DNA from: Pelagihabitans pacificus | GTDB taxonomy: Bacteria > Bacteroidota > Bacteroidia > Flavobacteriales > Flavobacteriaceae | Length of the DNA stretch: 64,000 nucleotides | Direction: 5' to 3' | NCBI RefSeq assembly: GCF_009371985.2 | Contig: NZ_VIKU02000001.1 | Span: 1,302,001-1,366,000 of the forward strand | Shown: positions 56,184-63,642 of the stretch, piece after piece | Layout of the letters: each line of letters begins with the position of its first letter | Numbering within the stretch: position 1 is the first letter of the stretch | Program-made: the position numbers and the translations under genes | Notes under the pieces: generated by a model | Told to the model about the DNA's origin: nothing | Database searches by the model: none | What the model saw: the letters and a program-made list of their open reading frames with translations, nothing else

Positions 56184-57374
56184 AAAAATGAAAACCTCAA
56201 CAGAAGGGATTGGATCAAAAGAGGGTTCCTGACCGCTGGTGGCGTAACCCTCTTTCCTTATGTAACTTTTGCCGAAACAGCAAAAGTACCAGTTCAATTA
56301 GATGTAAACGGCGACGCGGTCTACAGTCCTTTCTTCAAGGAATATCTTCCCGAGAATCTTAGGGAGTTTCCTATCCTTGAAGCAAAACTGAACGCTAATG
56401 AGAACCCCTACGGTCCGTCTCCCATGGCTTTGGAAGCCCTGAAAAAATCTGCGGCCGGGGGTAATCGATATGCTTGGAAAGAGTTATTTCAACTGGTTGA
56501 TAAAATTGCCGAGTTTGAAGGAGTGGCACCAAAAAATATCATGATGGGGCCCGGTTCGTCGGATTTATTGGAAAAAACGGCAATGGTACTTTTTATGAAC
56601 GGTGGGAATGTCGTTTCTGCCGATCCTGCCTATATGTCGTTAATCCGAGTAGCCGAAGCTGCTGGTGGAACTTGGAAACCCGTTCCTTTAAAAAATGATT
56701 GGTCCCATGATCTCAAAGCCATGGAGGAAGCCATCGATTCCGAAACCAAGTTGGTGTACATATGCAACCCCAATAATCCTACAGGCACTACAACGGATGC
56801 CGCAGAATTATTGGATTTCTGTTCGCGCATATCGGAAAGGGTCCCCGTTTTTGTCGATGAGGCCTATCTGTGGTTTTTAGAGGACGGGACCGAACAAAGT
56901 ATGGTGTCATTGATCAATGAAGGCAAAGACGTGATCATAGCACGGACCTTCTCCAAAATTCATGGAATGGCGGGGCTTCGTGTGGGGTATGCCATTGCCC
57001 AAGAAACTACCTTGGATAAAATTCAAAAGATTACCAGGGCCGGGATGGGTATCTCCTATCCTTCGGTGTTCGCCGCCATGGGTGCCATGGATGATACTGA
57101 ATTTCTTGAAAGTTCTAGACGTCAGAATATGGCCTGCCGTGAATACGTGTATGAATCGTTGACCCAAATGGGCCTTGAATATGTCCCTTCCCACACCAGT
57201 TTTTTAATTTTTCCTATTGAAATGGAGGGTAAAGATTTTCTTAAAAAAATGACCGACTTGAAAGTCGGGGTTCGTGCCTTCAATTTTATGAACAGGAATT
57301 GGTGTCGCGTAAGTATGGGAACAATGGATGAAATGAAATTGTTCACCGCTGCATTAGGGCAAGTTTTGACATAA
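56181..57374 (+). CDS. Tat-exported histidinol-phosphate-aminotransferase-like PLP enzyme
   Basis: The 397-aa protein begins with a twin-arginine signal (NRRDWIKRGF, then a hydrophobic AGGVTLFPYV stretch), so it is predicted to be exported folded to the periplasm. From about residue 65 it is a fold-type I aminotransferase of the HisC kind: LNANENPYGPSP, GPGSSDLLEK, YICNPNNPTGTT and the PLP lysine K259 in ARTFSKIHGMAG. The lack of any his genes and the Tat signal argue against a role in histidine synthesis. The substrate is unknown. Only 3 bp separate it from the AEC transporter gene. Confidence 0.85.
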   Translation: MKNENLNRRDWIKRGFLTAGGVTLFPYVTFAETAKVPVQLDVNGDAVYSPFFKEYLPENLREFPILEAKLNANENPYGPSPMALEALKKSAAGGNRYAWKELFQLVDKIAEFEGVAPKNIMMGPGSSDLLEKTAMVLFMNGGNVVSADPAYMSLIRVAEAAGGTWKPVPLKNDWSHDLKAMEEAIDSETKLVYICNPNNPTGTTTDAAELLDFCSRISERVPVFVDEAYLWFLEDGTEQSMVSLINEGKDVIIARTFSKIHGMAGLRVGYAIAQETTLDKIQKITRAGMGISYPSVFAAMGAMDDTEFLESSRRQNMACREYVYESLTQMGLEYVPSHTSFLIFPIEMEGKDFLKKMTDLKVGVRAFNFMNRNWCRVSMGTMDEMKLFTAALGQVLT

Positions 57375-57377
57375 TCT

Positions 57378-58547
57378 ATGGATCCCACCCTACAAAAAAC
57401 CATCGTTTTTATCCTCTTTATTCTTATTGGACTACTGTTAAAGCCAAAGTTTGGGAAGAAGGAGGAAGTAGCAGGGCTGAAGAAAATAATATTGAATTTG
57501 GCCCTTCCGGCCACTATTTTTCTGGCCCTATTAAGCATCGAAATCGATTCGGGCCTACTGTTGTTACCCTTATTTGCGTTTTCGCTCAATATCCTATTGT
57601 TTCTGAGCTTCCCTTTCTTGTTGCCCGTTCTGGGCATTTCGCAAGACTCCACAAAATATCGAACGGCTAGACTGTTGTTGCCGTCCTTGGCACCTGGACT
57701 ATCTTGCTTTCCCTTCGTAATGGAATTTCTTGGGGATTCCTATCTGGCAAAAGCAGCCATGGCCGATCTCGGGAACAAAACATTTGTCTTGCTCTTTCTT
57801 TATGTCGTAGCCATGAACTGGCATTACCGTAGACATACGCATTTAAAAAAAAAAGGAGCCTCAAAATTAAAATCATTGGCATTGGCAATGATATCCGAAC
57901 CCGTGAATATCTTCATTATCATTGCCTTGATTTTGGTGTTTTCGGGAATTTCAATGGATTCATTGCCAATTTTTGTCAACGACGCACTAAATAGACTTAG
58001 TGGTATCATGACCCCTTTGGTACTTCTTTTTATTGGCCTCGCGGTGAACATAAAAAGAAAGCAATTGACCACGATACTATCCTTGCTATTGGTTAGGGCG
58101 GGATTGGTAGCCTTCCTTAGTGGTGTTTTCCTGATGTTCTCTGGAATAACCACTACCAACGACATCCTTCTGCTACTTTCGTTTGGCTTCAGTGCCTGTA
58201 GTTTTTGGCCTTTTGCACATATCTCGGCGGTCGGTGTACTTGAACATACAACCGCTAAAAAGAAAAAAACCTTCGATGGTACCTTCGCTATTAACGTATT
58301 AGCCTTATCCTTTCCCCTATCGACCTTGTTGGTTTTAAGTATTTTAACCAGCGGGGAGGCCTTCGCCCATCTTGGGGCCATCTTTTCATTGTCCGGCCTC
58401 TTGCTCTTTCTAGGATATGTTCCTGTAATTTACTCAAAAGTTAAAGCTTTGAGAAGACGTTCGGCCCAAGAAAAAAACGAGTGGATCCGATACCGACTCA
58501 GCGCAACGGAAAACCTTTGGCGGCCCACCAAGGATGCATCTCAATAA
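57378..58547 (+). CDS. AEC (auxin efflux carrier)-family transporter
   Basis: The 389-aa inner-membrane protein has about 10 hydrophobic helices in two groups with a hydrophilic middle (ALAMISEPVNIFIIIALILV). The sequence pattern LALPATIFLALLSI and PSLAPGLSCFPFVMEFLG resembles the AEC family of auxin/malate-type carriers. The substrate is unknown. It is 3 bp after the aminotransferase gene, so co-transcribed with it, and its 3' end overlaps the convergent YciI-like gene by 50 bp. Confidence 0.82.
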   Translation: MDPTLQKTIVFILFILIGLLLKPKFGKKEEVAGLKKIILNLALPATIFLALLSIEIDSGLLLLPLFAFSLNILLFLSFPFLLPVLGISQDSTKYRTARLLLPSLAPGLSCFPFVMEFLGDSYLAKAAMADLGNKTFVLLFLYVVAMNWHYRRHTHLKKKGASKLKSLALAMISEPVNIFIIIALILVFSGISMDSLPIFVNDALNRLSGIMTPLVLLFIGLAVNIKRKQLTTILSLLLVRAGLVAFLSGVFLMFSGITTTNDILLLLSFGFSACSFWPFAHISAVGVLEHTTAKKKKTFDGTFAINVLALSFPLSTLLVLSILTSGEAFAHLGAIFSLSGLLLFLGYVPVIYSKVKALRRRSAQEKNEWIRYRLSATENLWRPTKDASQ

Positions 58548-58992
58548 CGAGCCGACCTGCTTTCACCATAGGGTCCATATTGGCTAAACTGTCGGCCACC
58601 TCAAGGGTGGGGGTGTTATAAATAGTTATCCCGCGAATGTCGCCATCGTCACCAAAGGGGCCTGAGATATCGGCATATCCCAATTCATACATGCGACCCA
58701 AATGTGCGAGGTGTAATGCTTGCAGGCTATCCGCCTCTTCTTTGGACTGGGATCGATTGGGGCCACTTTTCAAAAAAGCGATATAATACTGTTGCATGAT
58801 TACCGTGTCTTTGGTGGCCTCATCGACATAGTCGAAAATCTGAAACCCTTTTGATATCAGCTCTTCCCTAAGCTGCTTTACCGTCTTTTCGGTTTCAACT
58901 TGCGATTCTTGGGTAACCGTGTTTTCAGGCTTTGGTTCCTGTTTGCAGGAAAACAGAAGAACCATTGCCCCCATAAGTATATGCCATTTCAT
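58498..58992 (-). CDS. YciI-like (YCII-related) lipoprotein
   Basis: The 164-aa protein has lipobox LLFSC (Cys16) and an acidic linker. From about residue 55 there is a dimeric alpha/beta barrel of the YCII type (QYYIAFLKSGPNRSQSKEEADSLQALHLAHLGRM, the conserved GPFGDDGDIRG and a C-terminal VIEMHPWWA). YCII proteins are small and usually cytoplasmic; an exported lipoprotein form is less common. The function is unknown. It starts on the last base of the CYTH gene stop codon and its 3' end lies inside the convergent AEC gene. Confidence 0.82.
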   Translation of the reverse strand: MKWHILMGAMVLLFSCKQEPKPENTVTQESQVETEKTVKQLREELISKGFQIFDYVDEATKDTVIMQQYYIAFLKSGPNRSQSKEEADSLQALHLAHLGRMYELGYADISGPFGDDGDIRGITIYNTPTLEVADSLANMDPMVKAGRLVIEMHPWWAAKGFPLR

Positions 58993-59462
58993 TATTTCCA
59001 GGTTTTAAAAGGTTGCTTGCCCAGTTGGGAGTTGTAATACTTGATATCTCCTGTGACCTCCTTCCCCAGCCAATCCGGTTTGTCAAAATATTCCGTTTCA
59101 TTGTTTAGCTCCACCTCTGCAATGACAAGTCCGTCGTTGGCGCCCAAGAATTCATCTACCTCAAAAATTTGATTGTCAAAAGGAACCGAATACCGTATTT
59201 TATCGATACGGCCTTCCTCACAGATTTCCAGTAACTTTTCGGCATCGGTAATAGCCATCTCTTGCTCCCACTCATAACGCGAGGTGCCGGACTCGTTCGA
59301 CTTGCCTTTGATGGTCAAATAAGCCTTGTCTCCTTTTATACGCACCCGAACCGTTCGTTCGGGATGGGTATTGAGAAAACCTTGTATGATTCGTTCTTTT
59401 GAAATTGCCTTTCCTCGATACGCATCGGATGTTACCAGATATTTTCGTTCTATTTCAATCAT
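58992..59462 (-). CDS. CYTH domain protein (class IV adenylate cyclase/thiamine triphosphatase fold)
   Basis: The 156-aa cytoplasmic protein begins at ATG 59462 (MIEIERKYLV); an in-frame ATG nine bases earlier is possible. The ExExK motif (E3, E5, K7) and later charged residues in the beta tunnel (RVRIKGDKAYLTIK, YEWEQEMAI, GRIDKIRYSV, VDEFLGAND, LVIAEVEL) match the triphosphate tunnel metalloenzyme fold. It probably hydrolyses inorganic or organic triphosphate. It is divergent from dinB with only 35 bp between their start codons. Confidence 0.9.
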   Translation of the reverse strand: MIEIERKYLVTSDAYRGKAISKERIIQGFLNTHPERTVRVRIKGDKAYLTIKGKSNESGTSRYEWEQEMAITDAEKLLEICEEGRIDKIRYSVPFDNQIFEVDEFLGANDGLVIAEVELNNETEYFDKPDWLGKEVTGDIKYYNSQLGKQPFKTWK

Positions 59463-59497
59463 AAAAAACAACTCTAATATAAGCCTTAAATTTGTGT

Positions 59498-60598
59498 ATG
59501 CCCAACGAATTGCCCTTACGAAAAATCATTCACGTAGATATGGATGCCTTCTACGCCTCGGTAGAGGAACTCGACAATCCATCATTAAAAGGCAAACCAT
59601 TGGCCGTTGGCGGAAGCGAAAAAAGGGGAGTCGTCTCAGCCGCCAATTACGAGGCACGCAAATATGGGGTGCGTAGTGCGATGAGCGGTTATCTGGCCAA
59701 AAAAAACTGTCCGCGGATTGTCTTCGTAAAACCACGATTTGCGCGCTACAAGGAAATCTCCCAAAAAATCAGATCTATTTTTTTCGACTACACCGATTTG
59801 GTTGAGCCCCTTTCACTGGATGAAGCCTATTTGGATGTTACCGTGAATAAAAAAGGGAATCCCTCCGCTACCTTGATTGCCCGGGAAATACGCCAACGAA
59901 TCTTTGATGAGGTCGGTATTACCGCATCGGCCGGTATTTCAATCAACAAGTTTATCGCCAAGGTCGCCAGCGATATCAACAAACCGAACGGACAAAAAAC
60001 CGTAAATCCGGAAGAAGTGATTCCCTTTTTGGAAACCCTGGAAATTCGTAGGTTTTATGGGGTGGGAAAGGTTACCGCCGAAAAGATGTACAAGCTGGGG
60101 ATATTTACAGGTAAAGACCTCAAGGAAAAGTCCTTGGCATTTTTGGAGTCAACATTTGGGAAAAGCGGCGCCCACTACTATCACGTAGTTCGGGGTATTC
60201 ATAGGAGCGAAGTAAAACCACACCGCATTCCTAAATCGGTGGGGGCCGAACGGACCTTTAGCGAAAACCTCAGCAGCGAAATCTTTATGTTGGAACGTTT
60301 GGAGCACATTGCAGAGGAGTTACGTCGAAGACTACAAAAATCGAAAATCGCAGGAAAGACCGTCACCCTGAAAATAAAATATAGCGACTTTACACTCCAA
60401 ACCCGAAGTAAGACACTTCCGTATTTTGTGGCCGACAAAGCCTTGATTTTGGAAACAGCCAAAGAATTGCTGTATCAAGAAAAACTGGAAAACTCCGTTC
60501 GTCTTTTGGGAATATCACTCTCCAATTTAAATACCGAAAAACAAAAGACCGACACAAAGGAAGATTCGGTCTCCGTGCAGCTGAAATTTGATTTTTAG
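59498..60598 (+). CDS. dinB: DNA polymerase IV
   Basis: This Y-family translesion polymerase acts on the nucleoid after DNA damage. The start ATG is at 59498 (366 aa); a TTG six bases upstream also opens the frame. Motifs: HVDMDAFYASVEE (D14, D16), YxxR palm segment, SLDEAYLDVT (D108, E109), GITASAGISINKFIAKVASD, the little-finger domain, and a C-terminal clamp-binding QLKFDF. No LexA-type box was recognised upstream. The TAAATTTG at 59487-59494 ends 3 nt before the ATG, which is too close for a promoter unless the start codon is further downstream. Confidence 0.95.
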   Translation: MPNELPLRKIIHVDMDAFYASVEELDNPSLKGKPLAVGGSEKRGVVSAANYEARKYGVRSAMSGYLAKKNCPRIVFVKPRFARYKEISQKIRSIFFDYTDLVEPLSLDEAYLDVTVNKKGNPSATLIAREIRQRIFDEVGITASAGISINKFIAKVASDINKPNGQKTVNPEEVIPFLETLEIRRFYGVGKVTAEKMYKLGIFTGKDLKEKSLAFLESTFGKSGAHYYHVVRGIHRSEVKPHRIPKSVGAERTFSENLSSEIFMLERLEHIAEELRRRLQKSKIAGKTVTLKIKYSDFTLQTRSKTLPYFVADKALILETAKELLYQEKLENSVRLLGISLSNLNTEKQKTDTKEDSVSVQLKFDF

Positions 60599-60904
60599 TC
60601 GGGAGAGACTATAAAAACATCCCTCCGGACGCCTTGATAGGTTATTCGCTCATCCGCCTGGCGACATTAAAAACAATATATGAAGTGATGCTGACCGTCC
60701 TCTCCTCTATATCGAATCGCCAGGCGGCCCATACCCGTAATATCGCTTTTTAAGAATCGGTCTAAAGAACTTATTTAGGAATAGCACCATCGGTTCGAGG
60801 CAATTTTTTAATGCGCTTGGTCGATTAATCCCGGAGTCATATACTATTTGCGGTTTTTTCCTGTTATATGCTAACAAAATTTTAACAACCTAAACCTTTA
60901 AACC
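60599..60904. other. 306-bp intergenic region with a long-spacer inverted repeat
   Basis: The gap between dinB and the 50-aa lipoprotein gene holds arms CCGCCTGGCGA and TCGCCAGGCGG separated by about 50 bp (near 60655-60665 and 60716-60726). No gene is visible apart from the downstream lipoprotein leader. Confidence 0.5.
60655..60726. repeat. Inverted repeat CCGCCTGGCGA/TCGCCAGGCGG, about 50-bp spacer
   Basis: The arms are perfect over 11 bp. It resembles the other CG-rich extragenic repeats of this window (TGCCCG/CGGGCA type). Confidence 0.65.
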
Positions 60905-61057
60905 ATGAAATCTGTATTTACCAAACTCTTCCTAGTTCTCTTTGTATCCATGACCGCTTTTTCCTGTGTAAAATCTACCTTGGAAGATGCCGCGGAAGAA
61001 CTTGAAAAAGAATTTAATGAGCAAGAGGCAAAAACCGAACTGATTGTTGAGGAGTAA
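60905..61057 (+). CDS. 50-aa small lipoprotein
   Basis: This short frame encodes a lipoprotein signal (MKSVFTKLFLVLFVSMTAFSC, Cys21). The mature part of about 30 residues is highly acidic and helical (KSTLEDAAEELEKEFNEQEAKTELIVEE). It resembles small flavobacterial lipoproteins I have seen, but the role is unknown. An AT-rich leader precedes it and a clear terminator follows 30 bp after the stop codon, which supports a real transcription unit. Confidence 0.7.
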   Translation: MKSVFTKLFLVLFVSMTAFSCVKSTLEDAAEELEKEFNEQEAKTELIVEE

Positions 61058-61087
61058 AAAATATCCCTTCAATACACCCAATTTATC

Positions 61088-61120
61088 AAAAAAGGAGCCT
61101 TCCGATGTAGGTTCCTTTTT
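61088..61120 (+). terminator. Rho-independent terminator after the 50-aa lipoprotein gene
   Basis: AAAAAAGGAGCC and GGTTCCTTTTT form the stem, with one G-U pair, ending in a T-run. Confidence 0.8.
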
Positions 61121-61148
61121 GCGTTTATCCATTCTTGAACAATGACCT

Positions 61149-61541
61149 TTACTCCACCGTAAGAGTATTATCGGTGGCCGTTGGGTTCATAGGGCAGAAA
61201 TATGCGTACTCCCCTTTTTCCAGTACTGTCGGGTTCGAGATTTGGGTGGTTCCTGTTTTTACCACCTCGGTTACATAAGCGGTCTGGACATGGTTCTCTG
61301 GGTTGCTAATGTCTTTACTTTTTTTCACTAATACAAAACCTACATCATGCCCTACTCCATTATTGGCAATTTCAAAAATGTAGGTGCCGGCCGGTACTGA
61401 GAGGCTTTTTTGGGTAAATTCCCCGGGGGTTTGCTCCAAATTGATAATCTTAGTGATTTCTTTCGTCATTTTATCCTGGGCATTCGATGAAAATACGGCA
61501 ACAAAAAATACGGTTACTACTACTGTGATTGCTTTTTTCAT
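61149..61541 (-). CDS. Cupredoxin-like exported protein
   Basis: The start ATG at 61541 gives a clear signal peptide (MKKAITVVVTVFFVAVFSSN then AQ) and 130 aa. The mature domain reads as a beta-barrel cupredoxin: FEIANNGVGHDVGF (H65) and the end YAYFCPMNP (C116, M118). The usual second His before the Met is missing: in cupredoxins the loop reads C-x-x-H-x-x-x-M, here C-P-M-N-P. H84 might substitute but lies far away. A copper-binding electron carrier or copper chaperone is possible but not shown. Confidence 0.75.
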   Translation of the reverse strand: MKKAITVVVTVFFVAVFSSNAQDKMTKEITKIINLEQTPGEFTQKSLSVPAGTYIFEIANNGVGHDVGFVLVKKSKDISNPENHVQTAYVTEVVKTGTTQISNPTVLEKGEYAYFCPMNPTATDNTLTVE

Positions 61542-61662
61542 GATTACTTTCTTTATCATTCCCTTCTTGAAGGGAATATTCGATTCATAAAATTTATATG
61601 GGTTCAATATTCTCTTTGGTCAATACCATACGATTCCCAAATTCGTACAGGCCTATTTGGAA

Positions 61663-62226
61663 TTAAACGCCTACCGTGTATAGCGATTGCGCTATTGGAA
61701 AATCCACCGGAACTTGCGTAGTCCTGTGCAAATAGTTCGATATTGTTTTATCCCCGACAAGTACAGTGGTATCGATTAGGTTTTCTTTGGTCCACCCGGC
61801 ACTGAAGAAATTTTCAAGGACTGCCTCATCCGTAGTGCCCCGATATTCCGTCATATTCTTTGCCAAACGTGCCAGTGCGTCCAATCTTCCACCAAAGTTT
61901 GCATATCCTGCACGCAGTTCTAAAATTTGTTCGTCTGTGAAGCCGTTCATTTTGCCAATGGCCGTACGGGCCGAAAGACAATACACACAAAGGCAATACA
62001 CACAATTGTTGGCTTCGCTGACCGCCAAGTTGACCACTTCTTTCTCCTTAGCTTTAAGGGAAGTCTTTGCGTTCTGCAAGCTTAGATAATTCGCTAGCGC
62101 ATGTTTCGAATGGGCGTAGGTGGCATATAAATTAGGTACAAAGCCGACTGCTTTTTCCAAGTTGTCGAAAATCACTTGATTATCGTCACTTACTTCGTCT
62201 CTTGTTGGTACTTTAAATGAGCTCAT
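61663..62226 (-). CDS. AhpD/carboxymuconolactone-decarboxylase-like protein with duplicated CxxC motif
   Basis: The start at 62226 (187 aa, MSSFKVPTRDE) gives the normal family N-terminus; the frame extends upstream without a fitting sequence. The core follows the AhpD-like peroxidase pattern (KEVVNLAVSEANNCVYC). The redox motif is doubled: CVYCLCVYCLSA (C75, C78, C80, C83). The family normally has one CxxC followed by Ser-Ala-His; here that His is Arg87. The enzyme may have lost its peroxidase activity or changed thiol chemistry. Upstream lies an intergenic stretch of about 820 bp without a gene. Confidence 0.82.
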   Translation of the reverse strand: MSSFKVPTRDEVSDDNQVIFDNLEKAVGFVPNLYATYAHSKHALANYLSLQNAKTSLKAKEKEVVNLAVSEANNCVYCLCVYCLSARTAIGKMNGFTDEQILELRAGYANFGGRLDALARLAKNMTEYRGTTDEAVLENFFSAGWTKENLIDTTVLVGDKTISNYLHRTTQVPVDFPIAQSLYTVGV

Positions 62227-63046
62227 AATAAATTTAAATGTTTTGTCGTTCCACGAAGCTGGATATTCGTTTGATTCGACTCTTCGCTTTATTGACGGTG
62301 AATAAATGTTTTTCGCTACGATAGCTTTGTCGATTGCTTTATCCCACAGTAATAATCGTGATGGTATTTTGGTTCCCAAGGGGTATTGATGTCTATGGAT
62401 TGAACCACTACCCTTTTGGTTTGTACAAAAATCCCAGTAAGATTAAAAATGAAAAATTGCGCTATCATTGTATGGCTGCTTTTGAAATACAGGGCAAAGA
62501 TGCGGCTCAAAAAGGGGTAGGTGACAGTACGTTTTATCCGAAAATTTGTATATACTTCCCTCTGGTTCAAAAAACCGCTGGTTCAGAGACTCCTATTACA
62601 ATGAAAGGCAGTAAAAAGCACCCCTATACCCCGAGGGATATAAAAAATTGCCTTACACCCATTACCACTTGATCTTTGCTTGCGGGAGAAAGGGTTGTAG
62701 AAAATCAAGAAATATGACGGTAGGGCGACCTGCTCTGAATACCCCTTTTTTACCATCCGATTTTATGTTGAATTACATGGATTTTATGTGGTAAAAGGCT
62801 TGAAACCGCAAGATTTTAAGGCTTTTACCTCCTTTTTTTGTTCAGACTTCCACAGCCAGATAATTTCAATTCCCCTTAATTATTAAACAAAACTGTTAAT
62901 CATTCCTAGAAATTTCAGGGCGATCCGAACTTTTACTAGTATTGTTTAAAAATTGCTGTGAAATTGACTAGATACTGTCAACTTCAATTTGCGTCTATCC
63001 AGAATAATCTGGAATCTCTATTTATCGATTTCTAAGTAAAATAACG
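62227..63046. other. 820-bp intergenic region before the PAS gene
   Basis: The only long frames (62334-62672 plus, 62316-62570 minus) have no recognisable protein features and unconvincing starts, so they are not called. The stretch 62880-62990 is AT-rich and ends in a possible promoter: TTG (62964-62966), a 17-nt spacer and TCAATTTG (62984-62991). A gene could have decayed here, but nothing supports it. Confidence 0.45.
62964..62991 (+). promoter_or_regulatory. Possible promoter of the PAS gene
   Basis: TTG-N17-TCAATTTG, with one mismatch to the TAnnTTTG box. It lies 55 nt upstream of the ATG. Confidence 0.35.
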
Positions 63047-63568
63047 ATGAACGAATTGAAACATTATGATAAGGCTGCCCAAGAATTTTATGGGTCTCAA
63101 TTCATAAAAGGCCTACCCATCGCTTCGTGGGATTCCTATGCACTGTACTTCGACAAACTGTCGAAAGCCGGTAGGGATATTGCCTTTTTGAATCGGCTTG
63201 CTAAAAATTACGGTTGGAGAGCCAATTTGAATTTAAATGAAGAGCTTGTGGAAAAAGAGCATGTCATTGTCGTTACCGATGATCGATTGCGAATCGTACA
63301 TGCGACCCACAACATTGTCGAAATGAACGGGTATAAGGCCGAGGATCTAATCGGTGAATCCCCAAAAATGTTCCAAGGTAAGGATACTTGTAAAAAGACT
63401 TCGAACTATATATCGAAAGCCATTAAGAATCGGGATTCGTTCGAAGCGGTGGTACTGAATTATAGAAAAGACGGAACACCCTATAGATGTTGGATAAAAG
63501 GAGAACCTTTGTTTAATGAGTCCGGCAGAGTGGTCCATTTTATTGCCTATGAAAAAGAAGTAGCTTAA
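63047..63568 (+). CDS. Single PAS domain protein, LOV-like without the photoactive cysteine
   Basis: The 173-aa soluble protein has an N-terminal helical region (about 1-65) and a C-terminal PAS domain (about 68-172). The PAS domain follows the LOV pattern closely: GYKAEDLIGE, then GESPKMFQG in place of the LOV motif GxNCRFLQG, then NYRKDGTPYRCW and GRVVHFIAYEKEV. The photoactive Cys position is P106, so the flavin adduct cannot form. It may bind another ligand or act as a redox or protein-interaction sensor. No output domain is attached. A terminator follows. Confidence 0.82.
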   Translation: MNELKHYDKAAQEFYGSQFIKGLPIASWDSYALYFDKLSKAGRDIAFLNRLAKNYGWRANLNLNEELVEKEHVIVVTDDRLRIVHATHNIVEMNGYKAEDLIGESPKMFQGKDTCKKTSNYISKAIKNRDSFEAVVLNYRKDGTPYRCWIKGEPLFNESGRVVHFIAYEKEVA

Positions 63569-63584
63569 GTGTTTGTTTACAACG

Positions 63585-63622
63585 AAAAAGCCCCGATTCC
63601 AATAGCGTTTCGGGGCTTTTTT
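63585..63622. terminator. Bidirectional rho-independent terminator
   Basis: AAAAAGCCCCG and CGGGGCTTTTTT form an 11-bp stem. It separates the PAS gene (plus) and the pyruvate kinase gene (minus) and would serve both. Confidence 0.9.
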
Positions 63623-63642
63623 ATTTAGTTCGTCAGCTAATC

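Noticed and set aside
56181-57374. Histidine biosynthesis gene hisC
   Set aside because: No other his genes nearby, a Tat signal on the protein and an AEC transporter as partner; the substrate is left open.
59487-59494. TAAATTTG as a promoter box of dinB
   Set aside because: It ends 3 nt before the start codon, so transcription would begin at or after the ATG. More likely chance.
62334-62672. 112-aa open frame between the AhpD-like and PAS genes
   Set aside because: Sequence without a recognisable fold or signal, in an AT-rich intergenic region, overlapped by other frames on the opposite strand. No conserved motif supports it.
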